From Aminobacterium colombiense DSM 12261 (GTDB lineage Bacteria; Synergistota; Synergistia; Synergistales; Aminobacteriaceae), in assembly GCF_000025885.1 (NCBI RefSeq), contig NC_014011.1, forward strand, positions 1,364,001-1,428,000: a stretch of DNA of 64,000 bases. The letters run 5' to 3'. The position numbers were made by a program, and so were the translations under genes. Below, one piece after another: positions 33,688-46,305 of this stretch. Numbering within the stretch: position 1 is the stretch's first letter; each line of letters starts with the position of its first letter. The notes beneath the pieces are model-generated. The model was not told where the DNA came from and made no database searches. It was given only the letters and a program-made list of their open reading frames with translations.

Positions 33688-33903
33688 ATGTCTATTGATG
33701 AGAAAAAGGCTTCAAAATGGGAAGATTTTCGCGTAAGGACATTGGAGATAGCAGCTCGGCGTAACAATTCGGACTTTGAAAAGTATATTGGGTCTTTAAC
33801 AGAACGAGCGTGGAAACATGTGCTATCTGAAGGAAAGCTCAATCCCGATCTGGCAGAAGCAACCATGTGGAAATTCTTCTGCGAAGATCAGAAAAACCGA
33901 TAA
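33688..33903 (+). CDS. Small protein of unknown function downstream of nfnAB
   Basis: A 71-residue soluble, charged, probably helical protein (MSIDEKKASKWEDFRVRTLE...). I do not recognise it. GAGGAGGG lies about nine bases before the ATG, and the gene sits 42 bases after nfnB and just before a strong terminator, so it belongs to the nfn transcript. One Cys near the C-terminus (WKFFCEDQ). A role linked to Nfn is only suggested by position. Confidence 0.75.
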   Translation: MSIDEKKASKWEDFRVRTLEIAARRNNSDFEKYIGSLTERAWKHVLSEGKLNPDLAEATMWKFFCEDQKNR

Positions 33904-33944
33904 CTCTACTTTTCTAAATAACTCGGCTAAAAAGCATACCGAAT

Positions 33945-33986
33945 AAGAACCAGGGCCTTGACTTAAAAGTCGAGGCCCTGGTTCTT
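33945..33986. terminator. Bidirectional terminator between nfn operon and EF-G paralogue
   Basis: A 14-bp arm AAGAACCAGGGCCT with its complement AGGCCCTGGTTCTT, extended by TGACT/AGTC toward the loop. It lies between convergent genes and can serve both. Among the strongest hairpins in the window. Confidence 0.88.
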
Positions 33987-34016
33987 TATATCCATTTTTA
34001 AGAAAAATGTTCTATT

Positions 34017-36098
34017 TTATTCCTCTTCTTCTTCTTTCTTATGCTCTTCAATAACTTTCTTAGAAACATCTCCAGGTACTTCTTCGTAATGGTCGAATTC
34101 CATTGTAAAAGTACCTCTTCCGGAGGTCATAGACCGAAGCACTATGGCGTATTTAAACATTTCAGAAAGGGGAACCTGAACTCGAACCACCTGCAGACGG
34201 CCATGGCTGTCGATTCCAAGAATTCGTCCGCGGCGGCTGTTCATGTCTCCCATGACGTCGCCAAGGTAATCTTCCGGAACAACGACTTCAACTAACATAA
34301 TGGGCTCAAGAAGTACAGGGCTGGCTTCAAGAATGCCTTTTTTGAATGACATGGAAGCCGCTATCTTAAAGGCCATTTCAGAGCTGTCTACATCGTGGTA
34401 AGACCCGAAGAAAAGCTCTGCTTTGAAGTCTACTGTGGGGAATCCAGCCAGAGGTCCTTTGACCAGGGCTTCCCGCAATCCTTTTTCTACAGCTGGGATA
34501 AAGCCCTTGGGGATGGCCCCGCCTACTACCTGGTCTTCAAATACAAATCCCGCACCCCGTTCGAGAGGTTTGTAGCGAATGTGGACATCGCCGTACTGTC
34601 CCCGTCCACCAGTCTGTTTCTTATATTTTCCCTGGGCTTCTGCTGTCTTTCTGATCGTTTCTCTATAGGGAACCTGAGGTGTTCTGGTTTCAAGTTCCAC
34701 TCCATATCTTTCACGGATACGGGAGAGGAGGATTTCAATATGCATATCACCCATGCCGGAGAGGACATTGTCTCCTGTCTCTGGGTTCTTAGCGAAGGTA
34801 AGAACGGGGTCCTCTTCCAGAATTTTGTGGAGTGCATTGGAAAGCTTATCTTCATCTGCCCTGCTCTTTGCCATAACGGCAACGCTATAGACGGGTCTAG
34901 GGAACTTGATTGGGGGGAAGGTATAAGCGGTACTCTTCACTCCCAGCGTATCCCCTACCTGTGTGCTGTGGAGCTTGGGAATGGCTATGATATCGCCGAG
35001 AATGATTTCTTTTTCATCCTGGCCATCTTTACCCCTCATGGCCTTAAAGGAACTGATACGCTCCTCTTCCTCCCGAGTAACATTATAAATACTGCTGTCA
35101 CTGGATAGATGTCCTGAATTAACTCTGATATATGAAAGTTTTCCTACATAGGGGTCGACCATGATCTTGAAGCACAGGGCTGAGAAAGGAGCTTCAGGAT
35201 CAGGATCGATATTAATAACTTCATCGCCCTTAAGAGCCTGGCGGGGGCGTGATTCCAGTGGGGAAGGAAACATGTCGCCCAGGAAATCGAGAACTTGGTG
35301 GACACCTATATTGGCTGTCCCTGACGCAGGGAGAACCGGGAAAATCTGACGTTCTCGAATGGCTTTTCTTGCAACTTTAACGATTTCCTCATGAGAGATC
35401 TCGTCTCCTTCGAGATACATCATCATAACTTCATCATCAGCTTCTACAACGGATTCTATTAGGGATTCCCTGGCAGCTGATACTTCATCAACCATCTCTG
35501 CAGGGATAGAAATCTCTTTGAATGAACCTGACCCATCTGTAACGTACTCATAGGCCTTCTGGTTCAATATGTCCACAACCCCCTTGAATGATGCTTCTTT
35601 CCCTATAGGGAGGAAAAAGGGGACTGCCTTGTCAGATAACTGCTTTTTAATATCGTCTAGAGTTCTTGCATAGTCCGAGTTTTCACGGTCAAGCTTGCTT
35701 ACTACGAAAGCAACCGGTATAGAAAAATCCTCAGCATACTCGTAGGCCTTTCCTGTCTGGACTTCTACACCATGGAGACCGCTCACTACAGCCAAAGCAG
35801 AGTCTGAGACTCTCATAGCTGAACGCATTTCACCAATGAAATCAGCGAATCCTGGCGTGTCGAGAAGATAGAGTCTTTTCCCGTTCCGCTCCAATGTAAC
35901 AAGTGCAGTATTAATGGAAATCTGTCGCTTCTGCTCCTCTGCTCCAAAATCTGCGACGGTGTTGCCGTCTACGACATTCCCCATACGGTTTATGTCGCCA
36001 TTTGAGAAGAGTATCGCTTCTACAAGGGATGTCTTTCCGGCCCCACCGTGAGCTGCAATGGCAACACTTCTAATGTCTTCAGGTTTGCGCGTTCCCAT
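34017..36098 (-). CDS. Elongation factor G-like GTPase (EF-G paralogue)
   Basis: A 693-residue protein with the five-domain EF-G layout. The GTPase motifs are altered: G1 AAHGGAGKTS, G3 DTPGFADF (canonical DTPGHVDF; the catalytic His is Phe) and G4 SKLDRE instead of NKMDRE. Domain IV keeps QTGGRGQYGDVHI, and domain V has LLEPIMLVEVVVPEDYLGDVMGDMNSRRG. The acidic tail ends HKKEEEEE. This set matches the EF-G-2/FusA2-like subgroup rather than the main translocase, which should lie elsewhere with rpsL-rpsG. Monocistronic, with AGGAGG before the ATG. Confidence 0.9.
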   Translation of the reverse strand: MGTRKPEDIRSVAIAAHGGAGKTSLVEAILFSNGDINRMGNVVDGNTVADFGAEEQKRQISINTALVTLERNGKRLYLLDTPGFADFIGEMRSAMRVSDSALAVVSGLHGVEVQTGKAYEYAEDFSIPVAFVVSKLDRENSDYARTLDDIKKQLSDKAVPFFLPIGKEASFKGVVDILNQKAYEYVTDGSGSFKEISIPAEMVDEVSAARESLIESVVEADDEVMMMYLEGDEISHEEIVKVARKAIRERQIFPVLPASGTANIGVHQVLDFLGDMFPSPLESRPRQALKGDEVINIDPDPEAPFSALCFKIMVDPYVGKLSYIRVNSGHLSSDSSIYNVTREEEERISSFKAMRGKDGQDEKEIILGDIIAIPKLHSTQVGDTLGVKSTAYTFPPIKFPRPVYSVAVMAKSRADEDKLSNALHKILEEDPVLTFAKNPETGDNVLSGMGDMHIEILLSRIRERYGVELETRTPQVPYRETIRKTAEAQGKYKKQTGGRGQYGDVHIRYKPLERGAGFVFEDQVVGGAIPKGFIPAVEKGLREALVKGPLAGFPTVDFKAELFFGSYHDVDSSEMAFKIAASMSFKKGILEASPVLLEPIMLVEVVVPEDYLGDVMGDMNSRRGRILGIDSHGRLQVVRVQVPLSEMFKYAIVLRSMTSGRGTFTMEFDHYEEVPGDVSKKVIEEHKKEEEEE

Positions 36099-36227
36099 AC
36101 CCTACTACCTCCTCTATTACACCCGACTGCTACCACTTCAGCAACTCAGACAGCAAGCCGGCAGATTTTTTGTTTTGATTTACACCGTATCATCTTACGC
36201 ATAGCTATAAGGATAGTCAATAAAGAG

Positions 36228-36255
36228 AAGGACAGGGAACGGGCTCCCTGCCCTT
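36228..36255 (-). terminator. Terminator of the gat operon
   Basis: AAGGACAGGGA and TCCCTGCCCTT pair with one mismatch, seven bases after the gatB stop on the minus strand. The following bases are CTCTTTATT, so the T-run is weak. Confidence 0.65.
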
Positions 36256-36261
36256 TCTGCT

Positions 36262-37734
36262 CTATTCTTCTAGAAGTTTCGCCAAAAGTGAAGCAGCTTC
36301 TCTGGGGTCAGTCTGTCCTCGGGCTTCTTTCATAATGAGTCCCTGAAGGAATTTCTGCTTTTTACCCTTTTTATCCTGGCCGCTCTTGATGGTTTCCACC
36401 ACATCAGTATTGTTTTCAAGGATGTTGCGTATCATTTTCTCAAGATCGGAGCCAGAAATTCCCCCTTCCTCTACTCCACAGATTTTCATGGCTTCCTCAA
36501 GAGAGACCTTCTTTGCCGCCATTGTATCAAAAACTTCTCTCGCAGCAGTTGTTGAAATTTTGTTGTCATCAACTTTTGCGATAAGTTGGGCAAGCGCAGC
36601 AGCATCTACTGGAAATTCCGTAATATCAATTTTTTGCTCGTTCATGACTCGCAGCACTTCCGTTCGAACCCAGTTAGAAGCTCGAAGGGGGCTTGCACCG
36701 GCCTCGACGCAAGCTTCATAAAAATCCGCAAGAGCCATATGCTCTGAAAGAATCATGGCATCGGTTTCATTCAACTCATAAGAAGACATAAAACGCTCCA
36801 TCTTCTGCCATGGAAGTTCAGGCAACGTGTTTCTAACTTTCTCAACATACCCTTCCGGAAGAATCAAAGGGGGAAGGTCAGGTTCAGGGAAATAGCGGTA
36901 GTCATGCGCTTCCTCTTTGCTTCGGGTTGCCCTTGTCACGCCTTCCACATCATCCCAGTGACGGGTTTCCTGAGTTATTTCCTCACCCTCCGCCAAAAGC
37001 TGACTCTGTCGTTTTATTTCATATTCGAGAGCTCGCTCAAGGGCTCGAAGGGAGTTCAGGTTCTTTATTTCTGCGCGGTTCCCCCATCGTCCATCGGAAC
37101 ATTTGACTGATATATTGGCATCCACCCGCAAAGACCCTTTTTCCATGTCGCCATCAGAAACGCCGAGGTACCGAACAAGCTGGCGAAGGCGTGTTACATA
37201 CTCCTTCGCTTCTGCCGCAGACCGGATGTCCGGCTCCGAAACTATTTCTGCCAGGGGAATGCCGCCTCTGTTGTAATCCACAAAAGACTGATCGGCTCCT
37301 ACGAGACGCCCGTCTGATGCCTCATGTACAAGCTTTCCAGCGTCCTCTTCAAGGTGAAGTCTCGTGATGCCTATCCGGTAACTTCCCCCTTCTTCTGTGG
37401 AAACATCCACATATCCTTTTTCAGCGATGGGGAGATCATACTGGCTGATCTGATAGGCTTTGGGCAAATCCGCGTAAAAATAATTCTTCCTATGGAACCG
37501 CGTAGCTGTATTAATAGTGCAGTTCAGCGCCAAGGCTGCCTTAACTCCGTATTCTACCGCTTTGGCATTAAGGGCTGGAAGGCTGCCTGGCAAGCCTAAA
37601 CAGGCTGGACACACATTCGTGTTGGGGGCGACTCCAATATAGTCTGTGGAGCAAGAGCAGAAGAGTTTGCTCTTTGTAGCAAGCTGTACGTGGATCTCAA
37701 GACCAATTACAGGTTTAAAAGTTAAATCAGCCAT
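36262..37734 (-). CDS. gatB: Asp-tRNA(Asn)/Glu-tRNA(Gln) amidotransferase subunit B
   Basis: A 490-residue GatB: FKPVIGLEIHVQLATKSKLFCSC near the start (Zn-site Cys), CPACLGLPGSLP, YFYADLPKAYQISQYDLPIAEKG, DYNRGGIPLAEIVSEPDIRSAAEA, and a C-terminal YqeY-like tail domain (from about 395) that binds tRNA. It phosphorylates the Glu or Asp side chain on the mischarged tRNA for amidation. Its ATG at 37734 overlaps the gatA stop by one base (TAATG), and GGGAGG lies upstream. A longer reading would run back into gatA. Confidence 0.95.
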   Translation of the reverse strand: MADLTFKPVIGLEIHVQLATKSKLFCSCSTDYIGVAPNTNVCPACLGLPGSLPALNAKAVEYGVKAALALNCTINTATRFHRKNYFYADLPKAYQISQYDLPIAEKGYVDVSTEEGGSYRIGITRLHLEEDAGKLVHEASDGRLVGADQSFVDYNRGGIPLAEIVSEPDIRSAAEAKEYVTRLRQLVRYLGVSDGDMEKGSLRVDANISVKCSDGRWGNRAEIKNLNSLRALERALEYEIKRQSQLLAEGEEITQETRHWDDVEGVTRATRSKEEAHDYRYFPEPDLPPLILPEGYVEKVRNTLPELPWQKMERFMSSYELNETDAMILSEHMALADFYEACVEAGASPLRASNWVRTEVLRVMNEQKIDITEFPVDAAALAQLIAKVDDNKISTTAAREVFDTMAAKKVSLEEAMKICGVEEGGISGSDLEKMIRNILENNTDVVETIKSGQDKKGKKQKFLQGLIMKEARGQTDPREAASLLAKLLEE

Positions 37735-39203
37735 TAGCGAACACCTCCCTGGGCAATAGGTGCACAACCGAAGGTTTTCTCGTGCAGGGAAGCTGTGGAC
37801 AGCAACCCTTCTTCATCCCACCACTGGCCGATAAACTGTACGCCAAGAGGCCGGCCGTCAGCGGAGAACCCTGCGTTAAGAGAGAGGGCTGGAAGTCCGG
37901 CCAGGTTGACTGGCAATGTAAAGATATCGGCCATGTACATCTGGATAGGATCGTTGATGAGTTCTCCTTTTTTAAAGGCAGGTGATGGCGCTGTAGGAAG
38001 AAGTATGGTATCCACGGAGCCAAAGGCTTTTACAAACTCCTGTTTTATGAGCTGCCTGGCCTTCTGAGCCACCAGGTAGTAGGCATCATAGTATCCCGAA
38101 CTTAACACGTAGGTCCCCACCAGAATACGCCGTTTGACTTCAAGGCCAAATCCCTGGGCCCTGGTCTTCGTATAGAGATCGAGAAGAGACTCTGCATCGG
38201 TGCTCAAGCCATACCGCACTCCATCAAAGCGAGCCAGGTTAGAACTCGCTTCTGCCAGTGCCAGAATGTAATAACAGGGCAAGCCGTATTCCACCATTGT
38301 GGGAAGTGTGATCTCGACAATTTCAGCCCCCTGCCTTTCGCAAAACTTCAGTGTCTGATCAAAAGCCTTCCTGACCTCGGGATCTATGGCATACTCCTGT
38401 ATTTCTTTTATAACGCCGACCCTTCTCCCTTTGAGGGACTCTGCATTGAGAGCCTTGGTATAATCTGGACGAGGACGGCAACTGCATGTGGAGTCAAGCT
38501 CATCTTTCTGAGAGATGGCATTGAGTACGAGGGCCAGATCCTCCACTGTCCGAGCAAAGGGACCTATCTGGTCGAGGGATGAAGCAAAAGCCGCAAGACC
38601 CCGTCGGCTTACAAGTCCGTATGTTGGCTTGAAGCCATAAATACCGCAAAAAGCGGCTGGTTGGCGAATAGACCCGCCTGTATCGCTTCCGAGGCTGAAA
38701 GGAACATATCCTGCGGAAACAGAAGCTGCGCTTCCGCCTGAACTGCCGCCTGGGACGCAGTCAAGCTTCCATGGGTTGGATGTTGCACCATAAACAGAGT
38801 GTTCCGTAGTTCCCCCCATGGCAAACTCGTCGAGGTTGGTCTTTCCCATAAGTACTGCCCCAGCTTCGGCCAGCAATTCTATAACTGTCGCGTTATAGGG
38901 AGGTTTCCACTGCATCAGCATTTTACTGGCGCAGGTGGTTGGAATTCCCTTGGTACACATGTTGTCCTTTACTACAAAAGGAACTCCAGCAAGGGGAGGA
39001 AGTTTTTTCCCCGACGCCACGGCTTCGTCTACAGCCTTGGCCTGGGCCATGCCTGACTCTTCAGTGATAGTGAGCATAGCCGATATCTGAGGCTCTAGCA
39101 CCTCTGCCCTGGCCAAACATGATAGAAAGACCTCACTGGCTGAGAATTTCCCCTCATGAATGCCTCGGGTTATTTGGGCAGCGGAAAGTTCATAGAGTTT
39201 CAT
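37734..39203 (-). CDS. gatA: Asp-tRNA(Asn)/Glu-tRNA(Gln) amidotransferase subunit A
   Basis: A 489-residue amidase with the Ser-cisSer-Lys triad: VVKDNMCTKG (catalytic Lys, near residue 77) and the Gly/Ser-rich signature VPGGSSGGSAASVSAG (~150-165) with SDTGGSIRQPAAFCGIYGFKPTYGLVSR (nucleophile Ser in GGSIR). It releases ammonia from glutamine and channels it to GatB. One base separates it from gatC. Confidence 0.96.
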   Translation of the reverse strand: MKLYELSAAQITRGIHEGKFSASEVFLSCLARAEVLEPQISAMLTITEESGMAQAKAVDEAVASGKKLPPLAGVPFVVKDNMCTKGIPTTCASKMLMQWKPPYNATVIELLAEAGAVLMGKTNLDEFAMGGTTEHSVYGATSNPWKLDCVPGGSSGGSAASVSAGYVPFSLGSDTGGSIRQPAAFCGIYGFKPTYGLVSRRGLAAFASSLDQIGPFARTVEDLALVLNAISQKDELDSTCSCRPRPDYTKALNAESLKGRRVGVIKEIQEYAIDPEVRKAFDQTLKFCERQGAEIVEITLPTMVEYGLPCYYILALAEASSNLARFDGVRYGLSTDAESLLDLYTKTRAQGFGLEVKRRILVGTYVLSSGYYDAYYLVAQKARQLIKQEFVKAFGSVDTILLPTAPSPAFKKGELINDPIQMYMADIFTLPVNLAGLPALSLNAGFSADGRPLGVQFIGQWWDEEGLLSTASLHEKTFGCAPIAQGGVR

Positions 39204-39204
39204 G

Positions 39205-39498
39205 TCACTCCTCCTCCACTATCCGGGGAACCCGGAAGAAATCTTCATAACGATGAGGAGCTTCAGCCAAAACATCCTCCCGTACAGAGCTGTCTATAGC
39301 TCTGTCTTCTCTCCACGGAATATTTTCTTCCACCTTGAGGGCAAAGGCATCTATCCCTTCGAGGTCAAGTTCATTAAGCCTATTGAAATAAGTCATTATT
39401 TCTTCGAAATGCTGGTGCATGGCCTGAACTTCGTCTTCTGTTATTTCAAGACGGGCAAGGGCCGCAACATGCCGAATATCATCTGCTGAGACCGCCAT
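39205..39498 (-). CDS. gatC: Asp-tRNA(Asn)/Glu-tRNA(Gln) amidotransferase subunit C
   Basis: A 97-residue GatC starting MAVSADDIRHVAALARLEITEDEV, the typical N-terminal helix, and wrapping round with FEEIMTYFNRLNELDLEGIDA and ...REDRAIDSSVREDVLAEAPHRYEDFFRVPRIVEE. It stabilises the GatA-GatB contact. The ATG at 39498 lies seven bases after AAGGAGG; a GTG two codons earlier overlaps ligA. Order gatC-gatA-gatB follows ligA directly. Confidence 0.94.
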   Translation of the reverse strand: MAVSADDIRHVAALARLEITEDEVQAMHQHFEEIMTYFNRLNELDLEGIDAFALKVEENIPWREDRAIDSSVREDVLAEAPHRYEDFFRVPRIVEEE

Positions 39499-39500
39499 GG

Positions 39501-43077
<3,577 letters not shown>

Positions 43078-43093
<16 letters not shown>

Positions 43094-44097
43094 AACATGT
43101 CTCTCCTTTCGAAATAGTGCTCGCAGCCGCTCATGAGATCCCGAAGTGCGTTCCAGCCATGTAGACATGCGCAGTCCCTTCGAAGTTCTGCTATTCCAGG
43201 AATGCTCTTAAACATACCGGAGAGAAGCCGCTTTATCAAAATTTCAGCCAGTCTGGGGCTGGCCATTTCTGCTATATGGTCCCCCAACTCAACAAGCAAA
43301 GATATTTGCAACCCTATTGAAGGACATAACAATCTATTATCTACCGAAAAGCCCAAAGCTGCCAGTGTCTGTGGAAAAATAAATGGATCTTTCAAGGCCC
43401 CTCGGGCTATAAAAACGGAAACGCATCTTTTTTCCAGATAATCCAAGGCTTCTTGGGGGGTAAAAACATCCCCGCTGGCACTAATCATATCTGGAAAGGT
43501 TTCAGCCAGGTCAAATACACTCTGGCGATTAGCCACCCCCGCATACCGCTGGGAAGGGGTACGACCATGCACACAGACGTTATCTGCTCCGGCAGAGAGC
43601 AGTTTTTCACAAAATGACGCCGTCATAGAAAATCCCCGCTCCGAATATATTCGGGTTTTAACCCAGACAGGGGCACCCAGTTCTTTCAGCGATTTCACCA
43701 TAGATGTCGCTTTTTCTGGGTCTTCGAGCAAACGGGAACCTGCCCCCTTTTTAAGAACTTTGGGCATAGGGCAGGCCATGTTGATCCCTAGAGCGGCAAA
43801 TCTGCCAGGCGCTTCTGACATGGCCTTCTCCGCCGCTGTTAAAAGAGTTTTCGTATCACCGGCAAAGAGCTGCAGGATCACAGGTTCTTCCTTATGGCAA
43901 ATCTCGAGCATATTCCCGGATTTAGTGTTGCTTCGCATCAGCCCCGCGCAACTTACCATCTCTGTATGGGTTGCGGCTGCCCCGAGCTTTCTAAAAAATA
44001 GCCTCAAAGGAGGAATGGTTACCCCTGCCATGGGGGCTAAAATAAGAGGAGATTCAAGAGTTATGCCGCCTACCGCCTTAGGAAATGTTTCTTTCAT
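43078..44097 (-). CDS. dus: tRNA-dihydrouridine synthase
   Basis: A 339-residue FMN enzyme with PLILAPMAGVTIPPLR (FMN site), MVSCAGL, GINMACPMPKVLKKGAGSRLLEDP, the active-site region VKTRIYSER and VHGRTPSQRYAGVANRQSV; catalytic Cys in INMACPMP (near residue 103). It reduces uridines in the D-loop of tRNA. The subgroup (DusB type) is likely but not certain. The start overlaps the coaX end by 20 bases. Confidence 0.93.
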
Positions 44098-44845
44098 ATA
44101 TGATTCGCAATCCTTCCAACGTTAGCCACTGATCTACCGTTTCAATGGTTTCTGATATTTTAGCAATAGCTTCCGCATGACCGCCGGTAGCTACTACTTT
44201 ACAACGGGTACCCAGGCTTTCCCAGGTTTTACGTACAAGAAAATCCACGAGGCCGGCATTTCCGTACATAAGTCCAGCCTGTATGGACTCCATGGTGTTT
44301 TTGCCTATAACATTTAACGGAGCCTCCAGAGAAACCTGAGGCAATTTAGCAGTACGACCGAAAAGAGCTTCCATTCCAGAAACCAGTCCCGGGGAAATAG
44401 TTCCTCCAAGATAAGCTCCATCTGGTGAAATGATGTCGAGAGTTATGGCCGTTCCAAAATCAATAACGATAAGTGGTGCTCCGTAACGGTCTCGGCCTGC
44501 CACTGCGTTGACCAGACGGTCTGCCCCAACTTCATGAGGGGCTGCGTAGCGCACTTCCATGCCCAGGTCGAGGGTGGAGGAAACTCGCAAACATTCAATG
44601 CCATTGAAATATTGCGAAACTCCCTCTTGAATGACACAGTCAAGGGAGGGAACGACACTCGATGAGATCGCCCCATGGATATCTCCATGAGGGATAGACG
44701 CGAATTGCATCAAGTTCCGCAAATATATTCCCAATTCATCAGAAGTGTGCCTTTCAGAAACAAGGCGCCAATGGACTATTAGGGTTTTTTGACTATAAAC
44801 ACCAACAACAGTGGTTGTATTGCCTACGTCTAAAACAAGCAGCAT
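44078..44845 (-). CDS. coaX: Type III pantothenate kinase
   Basis: A 255-residue ASKHA-fold kinase: LVLDVGNTTTVVGVY (phosphate 1), SSVVPSLD, the pantothenate region YAAPHEVGADRLVNAVAG, IDFGTAITLDII (phosphate 2) and PGLVSGMEALFGRTAKLP. It makes 4'-phosphopantothenate, the first step of CoA synthesis, and is insensitive to CoA feedback in characterised members. The ATG at 44845 is chosen. The gene lies 35 bases after comEC in a same-strand run. Confidence 0.95.
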   Translation of the reverse strand: MLLVLDVGNTTTVVGVYSQKTLIVHWRLVSERHTSDELGIYLRNLMQFASIPHGDIHGAISSSVVPSLDCVIQEGVSQYFNGIECLRVSSTLDLGMEVRYAAPHEVGADRLVNAVAGRDRYGAPLIVIDFGTAITLDIISPDGAYLGGTISPGLVSGMEALFGRTAKLPQVSLEAPLNVIGKNTMESIQAGLMYGNAGLVDFLVRKTWESLGTRCKVVATGGHAEAIAKISETIETVDQWLTLEGLRIIYERNIS

Positions 44846-44880
44846 CCTCGTCACCCCCCAGGGGAGTTTTGATTAAAACA

Positions 44881-46305
44881 TTACATCACTATCCATAACA
44901 TAACACATTGTAACAGCAATGATGCCGCCAGAGAATGCCTCCATGAAAGCCTCAGGGAACGAGCTATCAAAAGAGGCAGAAGCCCTGCCGCAAAGGCAGT
45001 CCAGAAGGGAGTCCATGGAACATAGACCGGAATAAGCCGACTAATGGAATCTGCCCAGGTTTCCCAAAGAATAAAAAGTCCTTCCGCCCCTTGTGACGCC
45101 CAATTTCCCCATGGCAAAGCCAAAAGGGAAGGCAATGCCAAAAAGGAAGCCAGAGGATAAAGGACCCCGAACACCGGTCCGGCAGAAAGATTGGTAACAA
45201 TGCCGGCCAGAGGCACATCTCCGAAGATTGGCGCTGCCAATGGAAGGGTAGTTACCCAGATAGCTGGCCCCACACTCAGCCACCACACAGGGGAAAGGCC
45301 CCGTTCGAGGGCGGCAGCTATAATAAGAGCAGCCACCATGGAAAGCTGCCACCCCAGGTCCCAAAACCACCATGGGCGCCAAAAAAGGAGGGCCATTCCT
45401 GCCAAAGAAACAGTATTGACAGCTTGCGACGGCCTGCCGCGACATCGCCCAATAAGGGCGATTTGCATCATTAAAGCAGCTCTCAGAGCGCTCGGCGCTG
45501 CTCCGGCTATCAATACATAGCCCCACATTGCCCAAGAAATAATAAATCCTCTTCCTAAGCATGAACGCAAAAGAAAGAGCAGGCCGGAAACAAAGAGGGA
45601 AACATGAAAACCGGAAACAGCAAGAAGATGGCTTGTCCCCCACCTCTCATGCTGGCTGCTCAGCAAGGGCGATTTCATTCCTGTCCAGGCAGCTGCAAGA
45701 TATCCCCGAGTGCGGGGGGGCTGAGTCAGGAGTATTCTTTTTACTAGCATATTCCGCCAGCCTGACAGAGAAAACTGACGGCAGGATTCTATTTTCTCTA
45801 CCTTGCCTATAACGATCTCGGCCATCGCCCCTCTCGCCTTCCAGTATCTATCTTCATGAAAAGAACGGCTTTTTTTCGAAGAGGGAAGAGAGAGCATCGT
45901 TCCAGCTACCTCTACAGTGTCTCCGGCAATAAATCCATGTTGTGATGGTATCTTCGCCAGGAACGTTCCTTTTTTAGTTCGTATTAGGAGGGCACGTCTT
46001 CTCCCCCAGGGGCGCTCGAGTAAAATGTACCCTTGCCCTTGAAATGTTTCCCCGGGGTGAAGAAAATCTGTAGAAAGCCTTGAAGAGATGTAGGCGCTCC
46101 CAACCCCTGCGACAAGAACAACTAACGTAACTCCTTTCCAATAGCCTGGTTTTTCCTGAGTGGTAAAAAGGAGAACGAGTGCCAAAGTACCAGACATGGC
46201 TACAAGGGGAAAGATAAAAAGGGGTATTCCCTGTTGCAGTACCAAGAGAGCCAGACAAATGCCGGCAAGAGAGAATAGGGCCGGCATCCTGCCGGGAGCC
46301 GTCAT
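44881..46305 (-). CDS. comEC: ComEC/Rec2-type DNA uptake channel, short form
   Basis: A 474-residue, highly hydrophobic protein. The N-terminal part has membrane helices and a DUF4131-like OB domain, followed by the Competence domain with HLLAVSGFHVSLFVSGLLFLL and SALRAALMM (PSALRAALMMQIALIGR). The C-terminal beta-lactamase-like nuclease domain of full ComEC (~750 residues) is absent; the protein ends soon after the last membrane helix. The channel brings single-stranded DNA across the inner membrane. It overlaps comEA by four bases. Confidence 0.9.
   Translation of the reverse strand: MTAPGRMPALFSLAGICLALLVLQQGIPLFIFPLVAMSGTLALVLLFTTQEKPGYWKGVTLVVLVAGVGSAYISSRLSTDFLHPGETFQGQGYILLERPWGRRRALLIRTKKGTFLAKIPSQHGFIAGDTVEVAGTMLSLPSSKKSRSFHEDRYWKARGAMAEIVIGKVEKIESCRQFSLSGWRNMLVKRILLTQPPRTRGYLAAAWTGMKSPLLSSQHERWGTSHLLAVSGFHVSLFVSGLLFLLRSCLGRGFIISWAMWGYVLIAGAAPSALRAALMMQIALIGRCRGRPSQAVNTVSLAGMALLFWRPWWFWDLGWQLSMVAALIIAAALERGLSPVWWLSVGPAIWVTTLPLAAPIFGDVPLAGIVTNLSAGPVFGVLYPLASFLALPSLLALPWGNWASQGAEGLFILWETWADSISRLIPVYVPWTPFWTAFAAGLLPLLIARSLRLSWRHSLAASLLLQCVMLWIVM

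Noticed and set aside
34395-35108. 237-codon open frame on the plus strand
   Set aside because: Antisense to the EF-G paralogue, with no start signals.
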